Notes: generated by a model from the letters alone, not told the origin. DNA of 64,000 nucleotides from Cognatundibacterium squillarum (GCF_014652435.1 NZ_BMYU01000001.1:372001-436000); one strand, 5' to 3'. Positions 10,345 to 19,468 are shown, counted from the first letter of the stretch. Numbers and translations: made by a program.

Positions 10345-12784
10345 GGTCTCCACTCCCGTCTGCGCGGGTTTGCCAGTAGCGTGGCCGGTCGCGCCGGTAG
10401 CTGCTGACTTCAGTTGTTTCTGAAAAAACAAACTGTATCGCACCTTCCGAGTCACTACGTAGACGTTTTACTCCAAAATCCGCATAGCGCTGCCACACGT
10501 CGGCGCGCGGATGCCGGTAACGATTTCTGTAGCCAAGCTGAAACACCGCCCATTCCGCTTGCACCGCTCGCAGAAATGCGGGCGTTGACGACGTGCCGCT
10601 GCCGTGGTGCGGCACAAGTAAGACATTGGCGCGTAACTTGTCCGGCAGCATTTGCAGCATTTCATCTTCCTGCACCGCTTCGATATCGCCTGCCAGTAAG
10701 ATCACCTGATCACGATAAGCGATACGCAGCACACAACTGCGCGCATTCGGCTTCCATTTATCACTGGTATAACTGACCGCAGCCGGTTGTAAAAACTCAA
10801 AATCCACACTATCCCAATGCCAGCGCATTCCGGCTTCGCAGCGCTGATGCGGACGCATACGAGCTTGCAACGCATACTGTTCGGGCAAAGAACTGTACCA
10901 CTGCGCCGTGGCAATATTTTTTGCGATACTCGCCGCACCGCCGGAATGATCAGTGTCCTGATGTGAAACAATCACCGCATCCAGCTTTGAAATTCCCCGG
11001 CTTTGCAAATACGGCAGCACAATCCGCGCACCTGCATCTGCACCGGCATTCCATGCAGGACCAGTGTCGTACAGCAAGCGATGATGCGGCGTTTCCACCA
11101 GCACCGCCATCCCCTGCCCTACATCCAGAAACCGGACAACCAATCCGGCTTCCTGCAATGGCACCGGCAACAGCAATGGCAGCCAGCCGCACAAACCCAG
11201 CCAGCGTAAAGGCCAGCGTCGCGGTAAAAGCAGAATCAGACTACCCGCCGTTGCCAGCAGCAAATACGGCCATTCCGGCACGGGACGCTGCCACACTGCC
11301 CACGCAGGTGCCGCCATCCATTCCATCAATGGCATTAACCACGATAACAACAGATGCGCCAGTTGCCACACCAGCTTTGCCAGTGCGTCCGGTAGCAGAC
11401 AGCCAAACAGCGCAAGCGGCGTAACCAGCCAGCCGATCACCGGAATCGCGATTGCATTGGTGAATGGACTCACCAGACTGAACTGACCAAACCAGAACAG
11501 ACACGCCGGCAACATGGCCGCCATCAGCGCCCACTGACTTTGCAGTGCCTGCATCAGCTTCTGCCGCCAGTGCATTTTCTTTGCTGGTTTCTCCGGATCC
11601 GGTTGTACTACCGCCATCAAAGCCGCAACCGCGCCGAACGATAACCAGAATCCCGGCCACATCGCCGCCCACGGATCACACATCAGAACAAGCGCCAACG
11701 CCATCGCCAGTATTTGTGAGGAACGCCACGGAATACCGCCGAATGCAGCCAGCGCCGCAACCGTCAGCATAATTGCGGTACGTTGTGCTGGCACGCCGAA
11801 ACCCGCCAGCGCCACATACAGCCAGGCCGTGATCACACCGGAAATCAGCATGATGTGTTGCGTCGGGCAGCGCAAAGGCAATGCCGGTTGCAGCGGCAAC
11901 CATGCAGAACGTCGCCAGATCTGTCCGCACAGCCATGCCACCAGTGCCGCAATCATGGTGATATGCGATCCGCTGATCGAAATCAGATGCCCGATGCCGC
12001 TGCGCATCAGCATGCTCCAGTCATCCTGCGAAATGCCGCGCTGCTCGCCGATCACCAGTGCTACCACCACGGCGGCGTAACGCTGCTCCGGCAACGCGGC
12101 ATATATCCGGTCGCGCAAACTTGCCCGCCAGCGTGCTATTTGTGCTGTCGCAGACCAGCCTGTATCGCTGCATGGTCGCAGGCTGGCAACGCGAACAGAC
12201 GCCGCACCATCCAGCCCCTGTTCCAGCGCCCACAGTTCGCTGTCAAAACCACCGGGATTCGCGGTACCGTGAATCTGCTTCAGCCGCAGTTGCATTTGCC
12301 AGCACTGGCCGGAAATCAGTTCCGGCAAGGCTTCGCGTTGGGGAAACCAGTTTGCACCGAGTTTTTGCGGGGAATGGAATGTGTCGATATTCGCAGGCCA
12401 GTCCGCCTGCAGCAACTTCGCTGTGAAGTGCCAGCCAGTATCATTGCGGTAAGGCAAACCCTCGATTTGTATCAGCGCCTGAATTTCCTGCCCGTCAAAC
12501 GCCTGTGGCAATCGGGTTTGCAGCGCGTCACAGGCTTGCCAGTGCGCCCAGCTCAGTCCCGCCAGCAAGCCAAGCATTGGCGAAACCAGCAAACACCACC
12601 AGTGATGGCGGCGCTGAACCGTACTGGTATCGGATTTAAACCTTGTATGACGCCGCAGCCACCACCACAGCCCATGCAAAAATAAAACCGCGATCAGTAT
12701 CTGATTTGCATATGTGTTGATCAGTGTCGCTTGTTGCTGCAGGATCAGCGTACCAGCCAGAAATCCCGCAGCCCAGCGCCTCAT
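10337..12784 (-). CDS. comEC: DNA internalisation competence protein ComEC/Rec2
   Basis: This is an 815-residue polytopic inner-membrane protein that carries transforming single-stranded DNA across the cytoplasmic membrane. N-terminal membrane segments are followed by the DUF4131 region, then the competence channel domain (VVVALVIGEQRGISQDDWSML, RSGIGHLISISGSHITMIA) with many hydrophobic helices. The C-terminal metallo-beta-lactamase-like domain carries the metal motif SHQDTDHSGG and the late PHHGSGTSS. It overlaps the upstream TatD-type gene by four bases (ATGA) and the downstream hydrolase by eight. Confidence 0.93.
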   Translation of the reverse strand: MRRWAAGFLAGTLILQQQATLINTYANQILIAVLFLHGLWWWLRRHTRFKSDTSTVQRRHHWWCLLVSPMLGLLAGLSWAHWQACDALQTRLPQAFDGQEIQALIQIEGLPYRNDTGWHFTAKLLQADWPANIDTFHSPQKLGANWFPQREALPELISGQCWQMQLRLKQIHGTANPGGFDSELWALEQGLDGAASVRVASLRPCSDTGWSATAQIARWRASLRDRIYAALPEQRYAAVVVALVIGEQRGISQDDWSMLMRSGIGHLISISGSHITMIAALVAWLCGQIWRRSAWLPLQPALPLRCPTQHIMLISGVITAWLYVALAGFGVPAQRTAIMLTVAALAAFGGIPWRSSQILAMALALVLMCDPWAAMWPGFWLSFGAVAALMAVVQPDPEKPAKKMHWRQKLMQALQSQWALMAAMLPACLFWFGQFSLVSPFTNAIAIPVIGWLVTPLALFGCLLPDALAKLVWQLAHLLLSWLMPLMEWMAAPAWAVWQRPVPEWPYLLLATAGSLILLLPRRWPLRWLGLCGWLPLLLPVPLQEAGLVVRFLDVGQGMAVLVETPHHRLLYDTGPAWNAGADAGARIVLPYLQSRGISKLDAVIVSHQDTDHSGGAASIAKNIATAQWYSSLPEQYALQARMRPHQRCEAGMRWHWDSVDFEFLQPAAVSYTSDKWKPNARSCVLRIAYRDQVILLAGDIEAVQEDEMLQMLPDKLRANVLLVPHHGSGTSSTPAFLRAVQAEWAVFQLGYRNRYRHPRADVWQRYADFGVKRLRSDSEGAIQFVFSETTEVSSYRRDRPRYWQTRADGSGDHE

Positions 12785-13608
12785 CGCAGTAAAGCCTCCA
12801 GCCGTGGCATGGCCGCGATCGCATTCTGTGTTGTGATACGGGCGGTTTCTTCCGGCGTCCAGCCACGCAATTCCGCCAGCACCTGCGCAATCTGCGGCAA
12901 TTCTGCCGGACTATTACGCTGACCGTGCAACCAAGCTGGCGGAATATCCGGCGCATCGGTTTCGAGCACGATGGATTCCGGCGGCAGTTCGGCCGCCAGT
13001 CTGCGAATCTGGCGCGAACCGGAAAACGTCATGGTGCCGCCGAAGCCCAGCTTAAAACCGAGCTTAATAAATTCCATCGCCTGATGATGGCTGCCATTGA
13101 ATGCGTGCGCGATGCCGCCGTGCACCGGAATCCGGCGTAAATGTTTCAGAATCTGATCTTGCGATCTGCGCACATGCAACAGCACCGGCAAATCAAAATC
13201 ACGTGCGATTTTTAACTGCTCGCGGTAAAACCATTCCTGCTTCTCTGCCAGCGGCGCTTCACGCAATGCCGGCACAAAATAATCCAGCCCGATTTCACCA
13301 ACCGCCACCAGCCGCGCATCCTGCGGCAGCCGCTGCGCAATCTGCTCGCGCAACAGCGCAATATCGCTCTCGTCGGATACCGGCACATACATGGGGTGAA
13401 TCCCCAGCGCATAACTGCAACCAGGCAAACGCGCTGCCATTTCCGCCGCCTGCGCAAAGGTATTGCGATGCACCGCCGGAATCACCACCTGCGCCACACC
13501 ACACTGCTGCGCCTGCGCACGGATGTGTGCCGCTTCATCACCAAACTCAGAAGCGTCCAGATGGCAGTGGGTATCAATCAACATCGCTGGCGTCAGCATT
13601 TCCGGCAT
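12781..13608 (-). CDS. TatD-family metal-dependent deoxyribonuclease
   Basis: This is a TIM-barrel nuclease of the TatD/YcfH family. The metal motif IDTHCHLD is at the start, with AVGEIGLDYF, LPVLLHVRRS, IAHAFNGSH and LETDAPDIPP following in the family order. The start is uncertain: ATG at 13608, 13599 or 13584 are all in frame and none has a convincing Shine-Dalgarno; 13584 gives MLIDTHCHLD directly. The stop overlaps the start of comEC, a pairing that suggests shared expression with DNA uptake or processing. Confidence 0.88.
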   Translation of the reverse strand: MPEMLTPAMLIDTHCHLDASEFGDEAAHIRAQAQQCGVAQVVIPAVHRNTFAQAAEMAARLPGCSYALGIHPMYVPVSDESDIALLREQIAQRLPQDARLVAVGEIGLDYFVPALREAPLAEKQEWFYREQLKIARDFDLPVLLHVRRSQDQILKHLRRIPVHGGIAHAFNGSHHQAMEFIKLGFKLGFGGTMTFSGSRQIRRLAAELPPESIVLETDAPDIPPAWLHGQRNSPAELPQIAQVLAELRGWTPEETARITTQNAIAAMPRLEALLR

Positions 13609-13699
13609 CACAAACAAAGAAAATCAGAAAAAAAAGCAGTGTAGCGCGGATGAAGAACACTGTCTCTGCAGCAACCTATTTCAATCATGCACTGACAAC

Positions 13700-13727
13700 A
13701 AAAACAAACAGCCGGACATGCCGGCTG
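13700..13727 (-). terminator. Terminator after rraA
   Basis: CAGCCGG-acatg-CCGGCTG forms a 7-bp GC-rich stem. On the minus strand it is followed by TTTGTTTTTG, just downstream of the rraA stop. Confidence 0.7.
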
Positions 13728-13750
13728 CGTAACATCAAAAACAAAATACT

Positions 13751-14248
13751 TCAGCTATGCAAAGGCTGACTGGAAACAATCACACCGTCCTCGTCTGCAT
13801 ACAGCCATTCTCCCGGCGCGACGCGCACACCGTCGATTTGTACCACCGCATCCTGCAAACCACCGCCGCGCTTGATACTACGAACAGGAATAGTGCCGAG
13901 CGCTTTGACGCCGACTTCACAAGCTGCCAGTTCCGCGCTGTCACGTACGCAACCGTGGACCACAATGCCGGACCAGCCATTCTGCTCCGCCAGCTTGCCC
14001 AGATTGCCACCCACCAGCGCGCAACGCAGGCTGGCGCCGCCATCGATCAGCAACACGCGGCCATGTCCCGGCGTTTCCAGCAAAGTACGCACCAGCCCGT
14101 TATCTTCAAACAAACGCAAAGTCACCACCTGCCCCGCAAAACGCAGCACGCCACCGTAATCACGAAATACCGGCGGCAACGCACGCACGATACCGCGCGC
14201 AATCAGGTCTTCATTGGCATCACACAAATCACAGGTCTGAAAATCCAT
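13751..14248 (-). CDS. rraA: RraA family protein (RNase E activity regulator / HMG aldolase fold)
   Basis: This 165-residue protein has the characteristic N-terminus [10 protein letters not shown], the [23 protein letters not shown] loop, GCVRDSAEL and the C-terminal [14 protein letters not shown]. The family includes regulators that bind RNase E and divalent-metal aldolases acting on 4-hydroxy-4-methyl-2-oxoglutarate. The arginine and aspartate of the GCVRD motif, needed for aldolase activity in the family, are present. It stands alone, with a terminator after it and the accessory island upstream. Confidence 0.9.
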   Translation of the reverse strand: MDFQTCDLCDANEDLIARGIVRALPPVFRDYGGVLRFAGQVVTLRLFEDNGLVRTLLETPGHGRVLLIDGGASLRCALVGGNLGKLAEQNGWSGIVVHGCVRDSAELAACEVGVKALGTIPVRSIKRGGGLQDAVVQIDGVRVAPGEWLYADEDGVIVSSQPLHS

Positions 14249-14368
14249 GGCTACTCCTAGCGGTTGAGTTAACGATTCCGCATCAGTTTGCCATGGTTTA
14301 CCGAAAGTTGGCGCATCCGCCGCCAGAGCATCAACTCAAATTTGCGCTGCCGCAGACGCCGACCATGT

Positions 14369-14453
14369 TGCAGAAATCGTCATCAGCCCATTCCGGACAA
14401 CCAGACTTTCTGCCGACGACCGCCAGATTGGTGTGCGGGAATCCGCATTTTGG
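14369..14453 (+). repeat. Interspersed ~83-bp repeat, copy A
   Basis: This copy has a left arm TGCAGAAATCGTCATCAG, a core CTTTCTGCCGACGACCGCC and a right arm GTGCGGGAATCCGCATTT. The arms are imperfect direct repeats of each other. It lies between rraA and the NACHT operon, in the same orientation as copy B at the other end of that operon. With copy B it shares the extra word ACAACCAGA just left of the core. Confidence 0.8.
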
Positions 14454-15046
14454 GTGGAAAATAGTGATGTTGCGCTGATCTAAACCTGATATTTTTTCAT
14501 AAAGATGAGGACGGGCATCAAATAAATTGAGATATCAAAATAACAGAAGCATGATGAACAAGCCGCAAAATTAAAATCAATAAATCAACCCAGAACCATT
14601 TTGCAATACCGCGATTTTGAGCAAAAATATATCTTATATCAAAAAAAACAAAAAATTTAAATAAAAAATCCTTAAAAATAAATTAAAATTAACTTTACTT
14701 ACGAATTCCCCATTAAAATTTAATCTAATCTAATCTAATCTAATCTAATCTAATCTAATCTAATCTAATCTAATCCAATCAAATTAAATAAAATTGTTGC
14801 ATTTTAATAATTAAAACATCAAACTTATATCAATATACTTCAACTTTTCCTATTTCGCACAACCAACGACAAAAGGAATTGGCGCTGAAATATTGATAGA
14901 CAGCAATGCTATTTTTTGCAAAACATGATATCCTAACCATTGTTTTTTTAACAAACCCTACCAGTAGCTGAGTTACTTAAACTTTTCAACATCCTGCTTC
15001 CGATCAATAGACTCTATCTCGCAGCGTACTTCGAAAATGAAATCTC
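14454..15046. other. AT-rich non-coding leader of the NACHT operon
   Basis: About 590 bases without a credible gene. It is strikingly AT-rich compared with the flanking core genes and includes the pentanucleotide array at 14721-14780. It probably holds the promoter of the NACHT operon, but no clean -35/-10 pair could be fixed by eye. A ribosome-binding site before the ATG at 15047 is weak. Confidence 0.6.
14721..14780. repeat. (TAATC)11 pentanucleotide tandem repeat
   Basis: Eleven perfect TAATC units run from 14721 to 14775, followed by one variant unit CAATC. The array ends 266 bases before the NACHT gene start. Perfect short arrays of this length are prone to slipped-strand copy-number change. 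It is outside any open reading frame, so an effect would be on transcription and not on reading frame. Confidence 0.95.
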
Positions 15047-17176
15047 ATGGATATCTATCTCAAGCAAAAATTAACTGAAGTCTACAAATCATACGGCTTC
15101 ACCCTCGCCAAATCTTACGAGACAGATGAAGTGTTAGTTTTCACTTTAAAGACTGGCTACTTTGACAATGCCGACATCGTTCCTACGAATCAAAAATCAA
15201 ACTCGGATCAAGCATTTAAAGAATTCTCCGATTCGGGATTTGCGTGCACGATACGACCATACATGTCTCCACTGCAAGCAGAACAACAACTTTTCAATGG
15301 ATTTTTCTCTGTTGAATCAGTTTTAGCTCGTTTATCTAACGATTATCATCGATTCACAAATGCAATAGTTTCGGTATTCTCTTCTGAGGCCAAATATGAA
15401 TATATAAATGCTCCCTATTTGATAAATGGACGAATGGGAATGCAGTCACCGGCTGACGAAGTAATATCACGAATCGAAATAAAAAAACCTACACTCTTCT
15501 TAATTGAAGCAGCTGCTGGCTTCGGAAAAACCTGCGCAGCTTACGAATTAGTAAATAAGTTAACGAAAAAAGGCGGTGTTTTACCGTTATTTTCGGAGCT
15601 TGCTCGAAATCGACAAGCTGTCATTTTTCGGCATATTTTACTCGATGAAATTGATCATACGTTTCCTATGCTCAGTTCCCGTCTCGTTCAAAATGAAATG
15701 CGCAATGGACGTGTCATTACAATACTTGATGGATTTGACGAGCTGCTACGAAAAAACGAAGATGGCAGTGAATTTGAGAATCATGAGCCAATGCTAGAGA
15801 CTATTGGTGAATTCCTGACTGGCAATGCGAAAATTGTTCTAACAACACGTCGAACAATACTGTTCGAAGGTGACGCCTTCCACAACTGGGTTGACAAACA
15901 TACTGACGATTTTGATTTAATACGAATCAAAATAAGTGAACCTCGTGTCGCTGACTGGCTGCCAGAATCTAGATTATCCGCATTAAGTGATACGGGATTA
16001 AAAGTTGAACATATCGCCAATCCGGTACTTTTATCTTATTTAAGATGTATTTCAGACGATAAATTTTCGGAAGTCGCCTCAAAACCGCATGAACTTGTTG
16101 AAAGGTATTTTGAGTTCATGCTAGACAGGGAAACCATTCGACAAGATCTCCGAATAAGTCAGGCTCGTCAGCAAAGAATTTTAAAGTCAATTGCCGAAGA
16201 CATGATGAATTTCGGCTACACATCAGAATCACGTGATTACATAGTTGATCAAATTGCTCGTGATAATTCTAGATTAATTGAAGATGCAATAGCTTCATAT
16301 CCACCAGGACAACGTCCTACGAAAGATGAGGTTGCAAACAAACTCGCAAGTCATGCACTATTAGATCGAAATATTAGAGAGCCCGACAAGATAGGATTTG
16401 TTAATGAATTTGTATTTGGGCACTTTGTAGCGCAAGTTATTACTAAAGATCGTGAATGGATAAGCGATGACCTTCGGTTTATTGAACCCGCTGTAATTTC
16501 TTATCAACCTCGATCTTTTCAAGCAAAAGAGAAGTTGTGGCATAGCCTTGAATCATCACTCGAATTCCTCTCTGCTTCAGACAAAGTAGATTTTTCCGCA
16601 AAGTTACTCGGATCGGTTACTTTTGATTTAAAAAATGATGAGGCTCAAGGTATTGACTTTACAGATATTCAAATTGGTGCGGGAAAGATCGACAGTTTTC
16701 AATTTAATGAATGTGTCTTTAGACGATGCTCTTTTGATCTTAGAAATCTAAGCAATGTCACTTTTTTAAACTGTAAGTATTACGACTGCAGCATCCTTGA
16801 ATCAAATGCCGGCGGCCCAATTCATGAGCTAGGAGGTACCGGTGATGATGCGATTATAGAAATGCTAACCAAATCAACTATAGCCACTGCAATTTCCATA
16901 ACTCCTGATAGACAGCAGCTAATTGAGCGCGCCGTTTTAGAGAGGTTCTGGCCAGTGGGTAGGGACACGGTAACACACAAACATCGACCAATTAAGGGCA
17001 TTTGCGCAGGCTTGGGTGAATTTAAGAATGGCGAAGTATTGGACACGATCACAGTATTAAAGCGCAAAGATATATTACGAGTACCTCATCAATCATCTTT
17101 TGTAGAAATTAATTTCGAGAAAATCCTCGAAATCAGAGATATCCTCGGTAGAACTGGGAGCGTAAATGGCAACTAA
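15047..17176 (+). CDS. NACHT-domain STAND NTPase, putative antiphage sensor
   Basis: This 709-residue protein has a central NACHT ATPase. Walker A is EAAAGFGKT (154-162), with alanine in place of the usual first glycine. Walker B is ILDGFDEL (226-233), the NACHT-type acidic cluster. A sensor segment KIVLTTRR (262-269) follows. The first ~145 residues are an N-terminal domain I do not recognise. A helical region leads to GFVNEFVFGHFVAQVI (450-465), like the NACHT winged-helix end. Residues 535-585 read as a short pentapeptide-like repeat (FTDIQI, FQFNECVFRRCSF, VTFLNC), and the last ~110 residues are unassigned. The gene is AT-rich and overlaps the next gene by 11 bases. Bacterial NACHT proteins are known phage-defence sensors; that role here is inference. 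No obvious effector domain is fused to it, so the downstream gene is the likely effector. Confidence 0.85.
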   Translation: MDIYLKQKLTEVYKSYGFTLAKSYETDEVLVFTLKTGYFDNADIVPTNQKSNSDQAFKEFSDSGFACTIRPYMSPLQAEQQLFNGFFSVESVLARLSNDYHRFTNAIVSVFSSEAKYEYINAPYLINGRMGMQSPADEVISRIEIKKPTLFLIEAAAGFGKTCAAYELVNKLTKKGGVLPLFSELARNRQAVIFRHILLDEIDHTFPMLSSRLVQNEMRNGRVITILDGFDELLRKNEDGSEFENHEPMLETIGEFLTGNAKIVLTTRRTILFEGDAFHNWVDKHTDDFDLIRIKISEPRVADWLPESRLSALSDTGLKVEHIANPVLLSYLRCISDDKFSEVASKPHELVERYFEFMLDRETIRQDLRISQARQQRILKSIAEDMMNFGYTSESRDYIVDQIARDNSRLIEDAIASYPPGQRPTKDEVANKLASHALLDRNIREPDKIGFVNEFVFGHFVAQVITKDREWISDDLRFIEPAVISYQPRSFQAKEKLWHSLESSLEFLSASDKVDFSAKLLGSVTFDLKNDEAQGIDFTDIQIGAGKIDSFQFNECVFRRCSFDLRNLSNVTFLNCKYYDCSILESNAGGPIHELGGTGDDAIIEMLTKSTIATAISITPDRQQLIERAVLERFWPVGRDTVTHKHRPIKGICAGLGEFKNGEVLDTITVLKRKDILRVPHQSSFVEINFEKILEIRDILGRTGSVNGN

Positions 17177-18041
17177 TTTCAAGCACACAGCAGAAAAGCT
17201 CCGCAGAAATGTAGAAAGTATTTTGCAGCGAGTTGGAATTCTATGCCGCGTATTCGCGAGAGGCAAAGATGATAAATCCTTAGAGAAGAAACTATCCAAA
17301 GAAAAAGGGAAATATTCAATTGGCGGAAAGTTAATACAAGATGCGATTGGCATCAGGGTTGCCGTTTATTTTTCCGAAGACGTTGAAATTGTAGCCGCAC
17401 TTTTACATAAAGAATTCACTCACAAAGAAGCATCCTCAACTGTTGACTTGCCAAGGAATGATCAGTTTGCAGTTACTAGACACAATTTAGTTTTTCAAGT
17501 TCCTTCAGAAGACATGGCTGATATGCAAAGAGATATTGGAAAATTACCAATTGACTGCACTTTCGAAGTCCAACTTAGAAGCATTCTTTCCGAAGGTTGG
17601 CATGAGGTAGAGCATGATCTTCGCTATAAGTCGAAGGAAAACTGGGTAGGTCAAGATGACTTAAGTCGTGCACTAAATGGAATAATAGCAACCATCGAAA
17701 CATCCGAATGGACTATGCGGAAAATATTTGATGACTTAGCCTACAGAAACTATAAATCTAAGAAATGGGCTGAAATGTTACATAATCGAATTCGGATGAG
17801 AACTGCGCCTAACTTGTCGGAGGAACTCTGTTTACTATTTAATTCTGACCCAGATATAGCAAAATCATTATTTCGACTTAATCGGAAAGAATTAATTTTC
17901 TTCCTAAATCAATTAAGGCCGACTTTACCGCTTACATTAGATAATGTTGTGTATGTTTGGAATCACCTAAAAATCTCAGACGAAAGGATAAAAAAACTAA
18001 CCCCTGATTATATTGCCAATACAATTGGCATTAATTCTTAG
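17166..18041 (+). CDS. RelA/SpoT-domain protein, putative effector of the NACHT operon
   Basis: This is a 291-residue protein with a (p)ppGpp-synthetase-like nucleotidyltransferase domain over about residues 10-165. Visible motifs are the basic KDDKSLEKKL segment (35-44), DAIGIRV (59-65, with the putative metal-binding Asp59 and Arg64), EVQLRSIL (134-141, with the ExQxR signature) and WHEVEHDLRYK (145-155). The G-loop, normally GYxxxH, reads FAVTRH (101-106), so glycine is lost and tyrosine is phenylalanine. There is no HD hydrolase domain. Residues 165-291 are a helical region of unknown role. ATG at 17166 lies inside the end of the NACHT gene with GGGAG about 5 nt upstream. Such single-domain synthetases can be alarmone makers or toxins that pyrophosphorylate nucleotides or tRNA; which applies here is unknown. 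Confidence 0.85.
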   Translation: MATNFKHTAEKLRRNVESILQRVGILCRVFARGKDDKSLEKKLSKEKGKYSIGGKLIQDAIGIRVAVYFSEDVEIVAALLHKEFTHKEASSTVDLPRNDQFAVTRHNLVFQVPSEDMADMQRDIGKLPIDCTFEVQLRSILSEGWHEVEHDLRYKSKENWVGQDDLSRALNGIIATIETSEWTMRKIFDDLAYRNYKSKKWAEMLHNRIRMRTAPNLSEELCLLFNSDPDIAKSLFRLNRKELIFFLNQLRPTLPLTLDNVVYVWNHLKISDERIKKLTPDYIANTIGINS

Positions 18042-18093
18042 TAGATTAATAAAATAAATTAGTTTAAACTTTGATCACTTAATTTTGAACTTT

Positions 18094-18171
18094 TGCAAAA
18101 AAAGTGCCGCATTTCACACAACCAGATTTTCTGCCGACGACAGCCGAATCGAAACGCCGGAATCCGCATTT
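18094..18171 (+). repeat. Interspersed ~83-bp repeat, copy B
   Basis: The core TTTTCTGCCGACGACAGCC and right arm CGCCGGAATCCGCATTTGG are clear; the left arm (TGCAAAAAAAGTGCCGCATTT) is degenerate. It lies in the convergent gap between the RelA/SpoT-domain gene and the MFS gene, in the same orientation as copy A, so the two copies bracket the NACHT operon. Confidence 0.75.
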
Positions 18172-18241
18172 GGGGCGAATTCCGGCTGAAAAGGTGGTGA
18201 AGAGGTGCTGCTGAGGGGGGGTAGCAGCGGTTCAGAGGTCA

Positions 18242-19468
18242 TCAGGCTTGTGCAGCCAGTTGGCGGGCGCGGGTGTTGTTGCCGACGTTGACGGCGGTGG
18301 CGATGGCCAGTATCTGAAAAATGGCGACGCCGATGAACAGCGATGCGACCATGTGCTGGTCCATGAAAACACCGAACAGCACCGGTGCGATGGCCAGTCC
18401 GCTGTCCAGACCGGAGTACACGATGCCGTAGACGCGGCCAGTTGCGTTGGCGGGTGCGGCGGCACGAATCATCAGGTCACGCGATGGTCCGGCGATGCCG
18501 GTACAGAAGCCGGTCGCTGCCATCAGCGCCAGTGCCAGTGCGCCGTTGCCTGCGCCTGTGGCGAGTATCAGTGCGAACACAGCAGAGCCGACGAAAGCGA
18601 TTGCAATGGTGCGGTCGTGTTTGCCGCCACGCGCTGCCAGTACGCCACCGGCGAACATACCGAAAGCGGAAGCCAGCATAAAGGCGGAATACGCGGAGGT
18701 AGCCGCGTTCAGCGACATGCCGTACAGCTCGCGCAGTGCGGTTGCTGCAAAACTGTGTACGCCGCCCAGTGCCATTGCGGTCAGGAAGAAGAAGGCAAAG
18801 CACATCCAGACGGTAGGCAGTTTCAGAAAATCCAGCCCGCCGCCTTTCGCGCCTTGCACTGCTTTTTGCGACGGTTTGGTTTGCAGCACTTCGCGGTAAG
18901 CAAACAGTAGGCACAGTACCAATGCCGGTAATGCGGCGGCAGACAACAAAGCGCTACGCCAGCCTGCAATTTGCGCAATGCCGACCAGAAACACCGGTGC
19001 GCAGGCCCAGCCCAGATTGCCGGTTAAGCCGTGTACAGAAAAAGCGTACGCTAAACGCGGATGCGAGACTTTCTGGTTCAGCAGCGAGTAATCTGCCGGA
19101 TGGAAGACGCTGTTACCGACACCGGCGATGACCGCACCGGCAGCCAGCATCCAGACGCCGTTTGCCATCGATAACACTATGGCAGACAGCATCAGGCAGA
19201 ACACGCCGAAAAACAGTACGGTGCGTGCGCCGAGTTTATCCACCACAAAACCGGAAGAGGCCTGACCAATGCCGGAGACCACAAAAAACGCGGTCATCAG
19301 CATGCCTAGCTCGGCGTAGCTGAGGCCAAATTCCGCCTTAATCCACGGGAACAAAGGCGCGAGTATCAAATGAAAAAAATGGGAAATACTGTGTGCCAGC
19401 CCCACCAGTGCAATCACCAGTGCATCCTGCCGGACCGGCACGGCAGGCATCGCCTGTGCTGTTGTCAT
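18242..19468 (-). CDS. MFS transporter (fosmidomycin-resistance-like)
   Basis: This 408-residue protein has about 12 hydrophobic helices. The N-terminus ALVGLAHSISHFFHLILAPL followed by PWIKAEFGLSYAELGML resembles the Fsr/fosmidomycin-resistance branch of the major facilitator superfamily. The loop 2-3 motif appears as GFVVDKLGARTVLFFGV. ATG at 19468 is preceded by AAGGAGTCTGG, a strong ribosome-binding site, so the 29-codon upstream extension is rejected. It is divergent from an AraC regulator 268 bases away that may control it. The substrate is unknown. Confidence 0.88.
   Translation of the reverse strand: MTTAQAMPAVPVRQDALVIALVGLAHSISHFFHLILAPLFPWIKAEFGLSYAELGMLMTAFFVVSGIGQASSGFVVDKLGARTVLFFGVFCLMLSAIVLSMANGVWMLAAGAVIAGVGNSVFHPADYSLLNQKVSHPRLAYAFSVHGLTGNLGWACAPVFLVGIAQIAGWRSALLSAAALPALVLCLLFAYREVLQTKPSQKAVQGAKGGGLDFLKLPTVWMCFAFFFLTAMALGGVHSFAATALRELYGMSLNAATSAYSAFMLASAFGMFAGGVLAARGGKHDRTIAIAFVGSAVFALILATGAGNGALALALMAATGFCTGIAGPSRDLMIRAAAPANATGRVYGIVYSGLDSGLAIAPVLFGVFMDQHMVASLFIGVAIFQILAIATAVNVGNNTRARQLAAQA

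Noticed and set aside
14293-14478. Short peptide containing PDFLPTTARLVCGNPHF over repeat copy A
   Set aside because: The same peptide-like string appears wherever the ~83-bp repeat occurs, on either strand relative to neighbours and without ribosome-binding sites, so it reflects the repeat and not a gene. The shared phase is noted in the findings.
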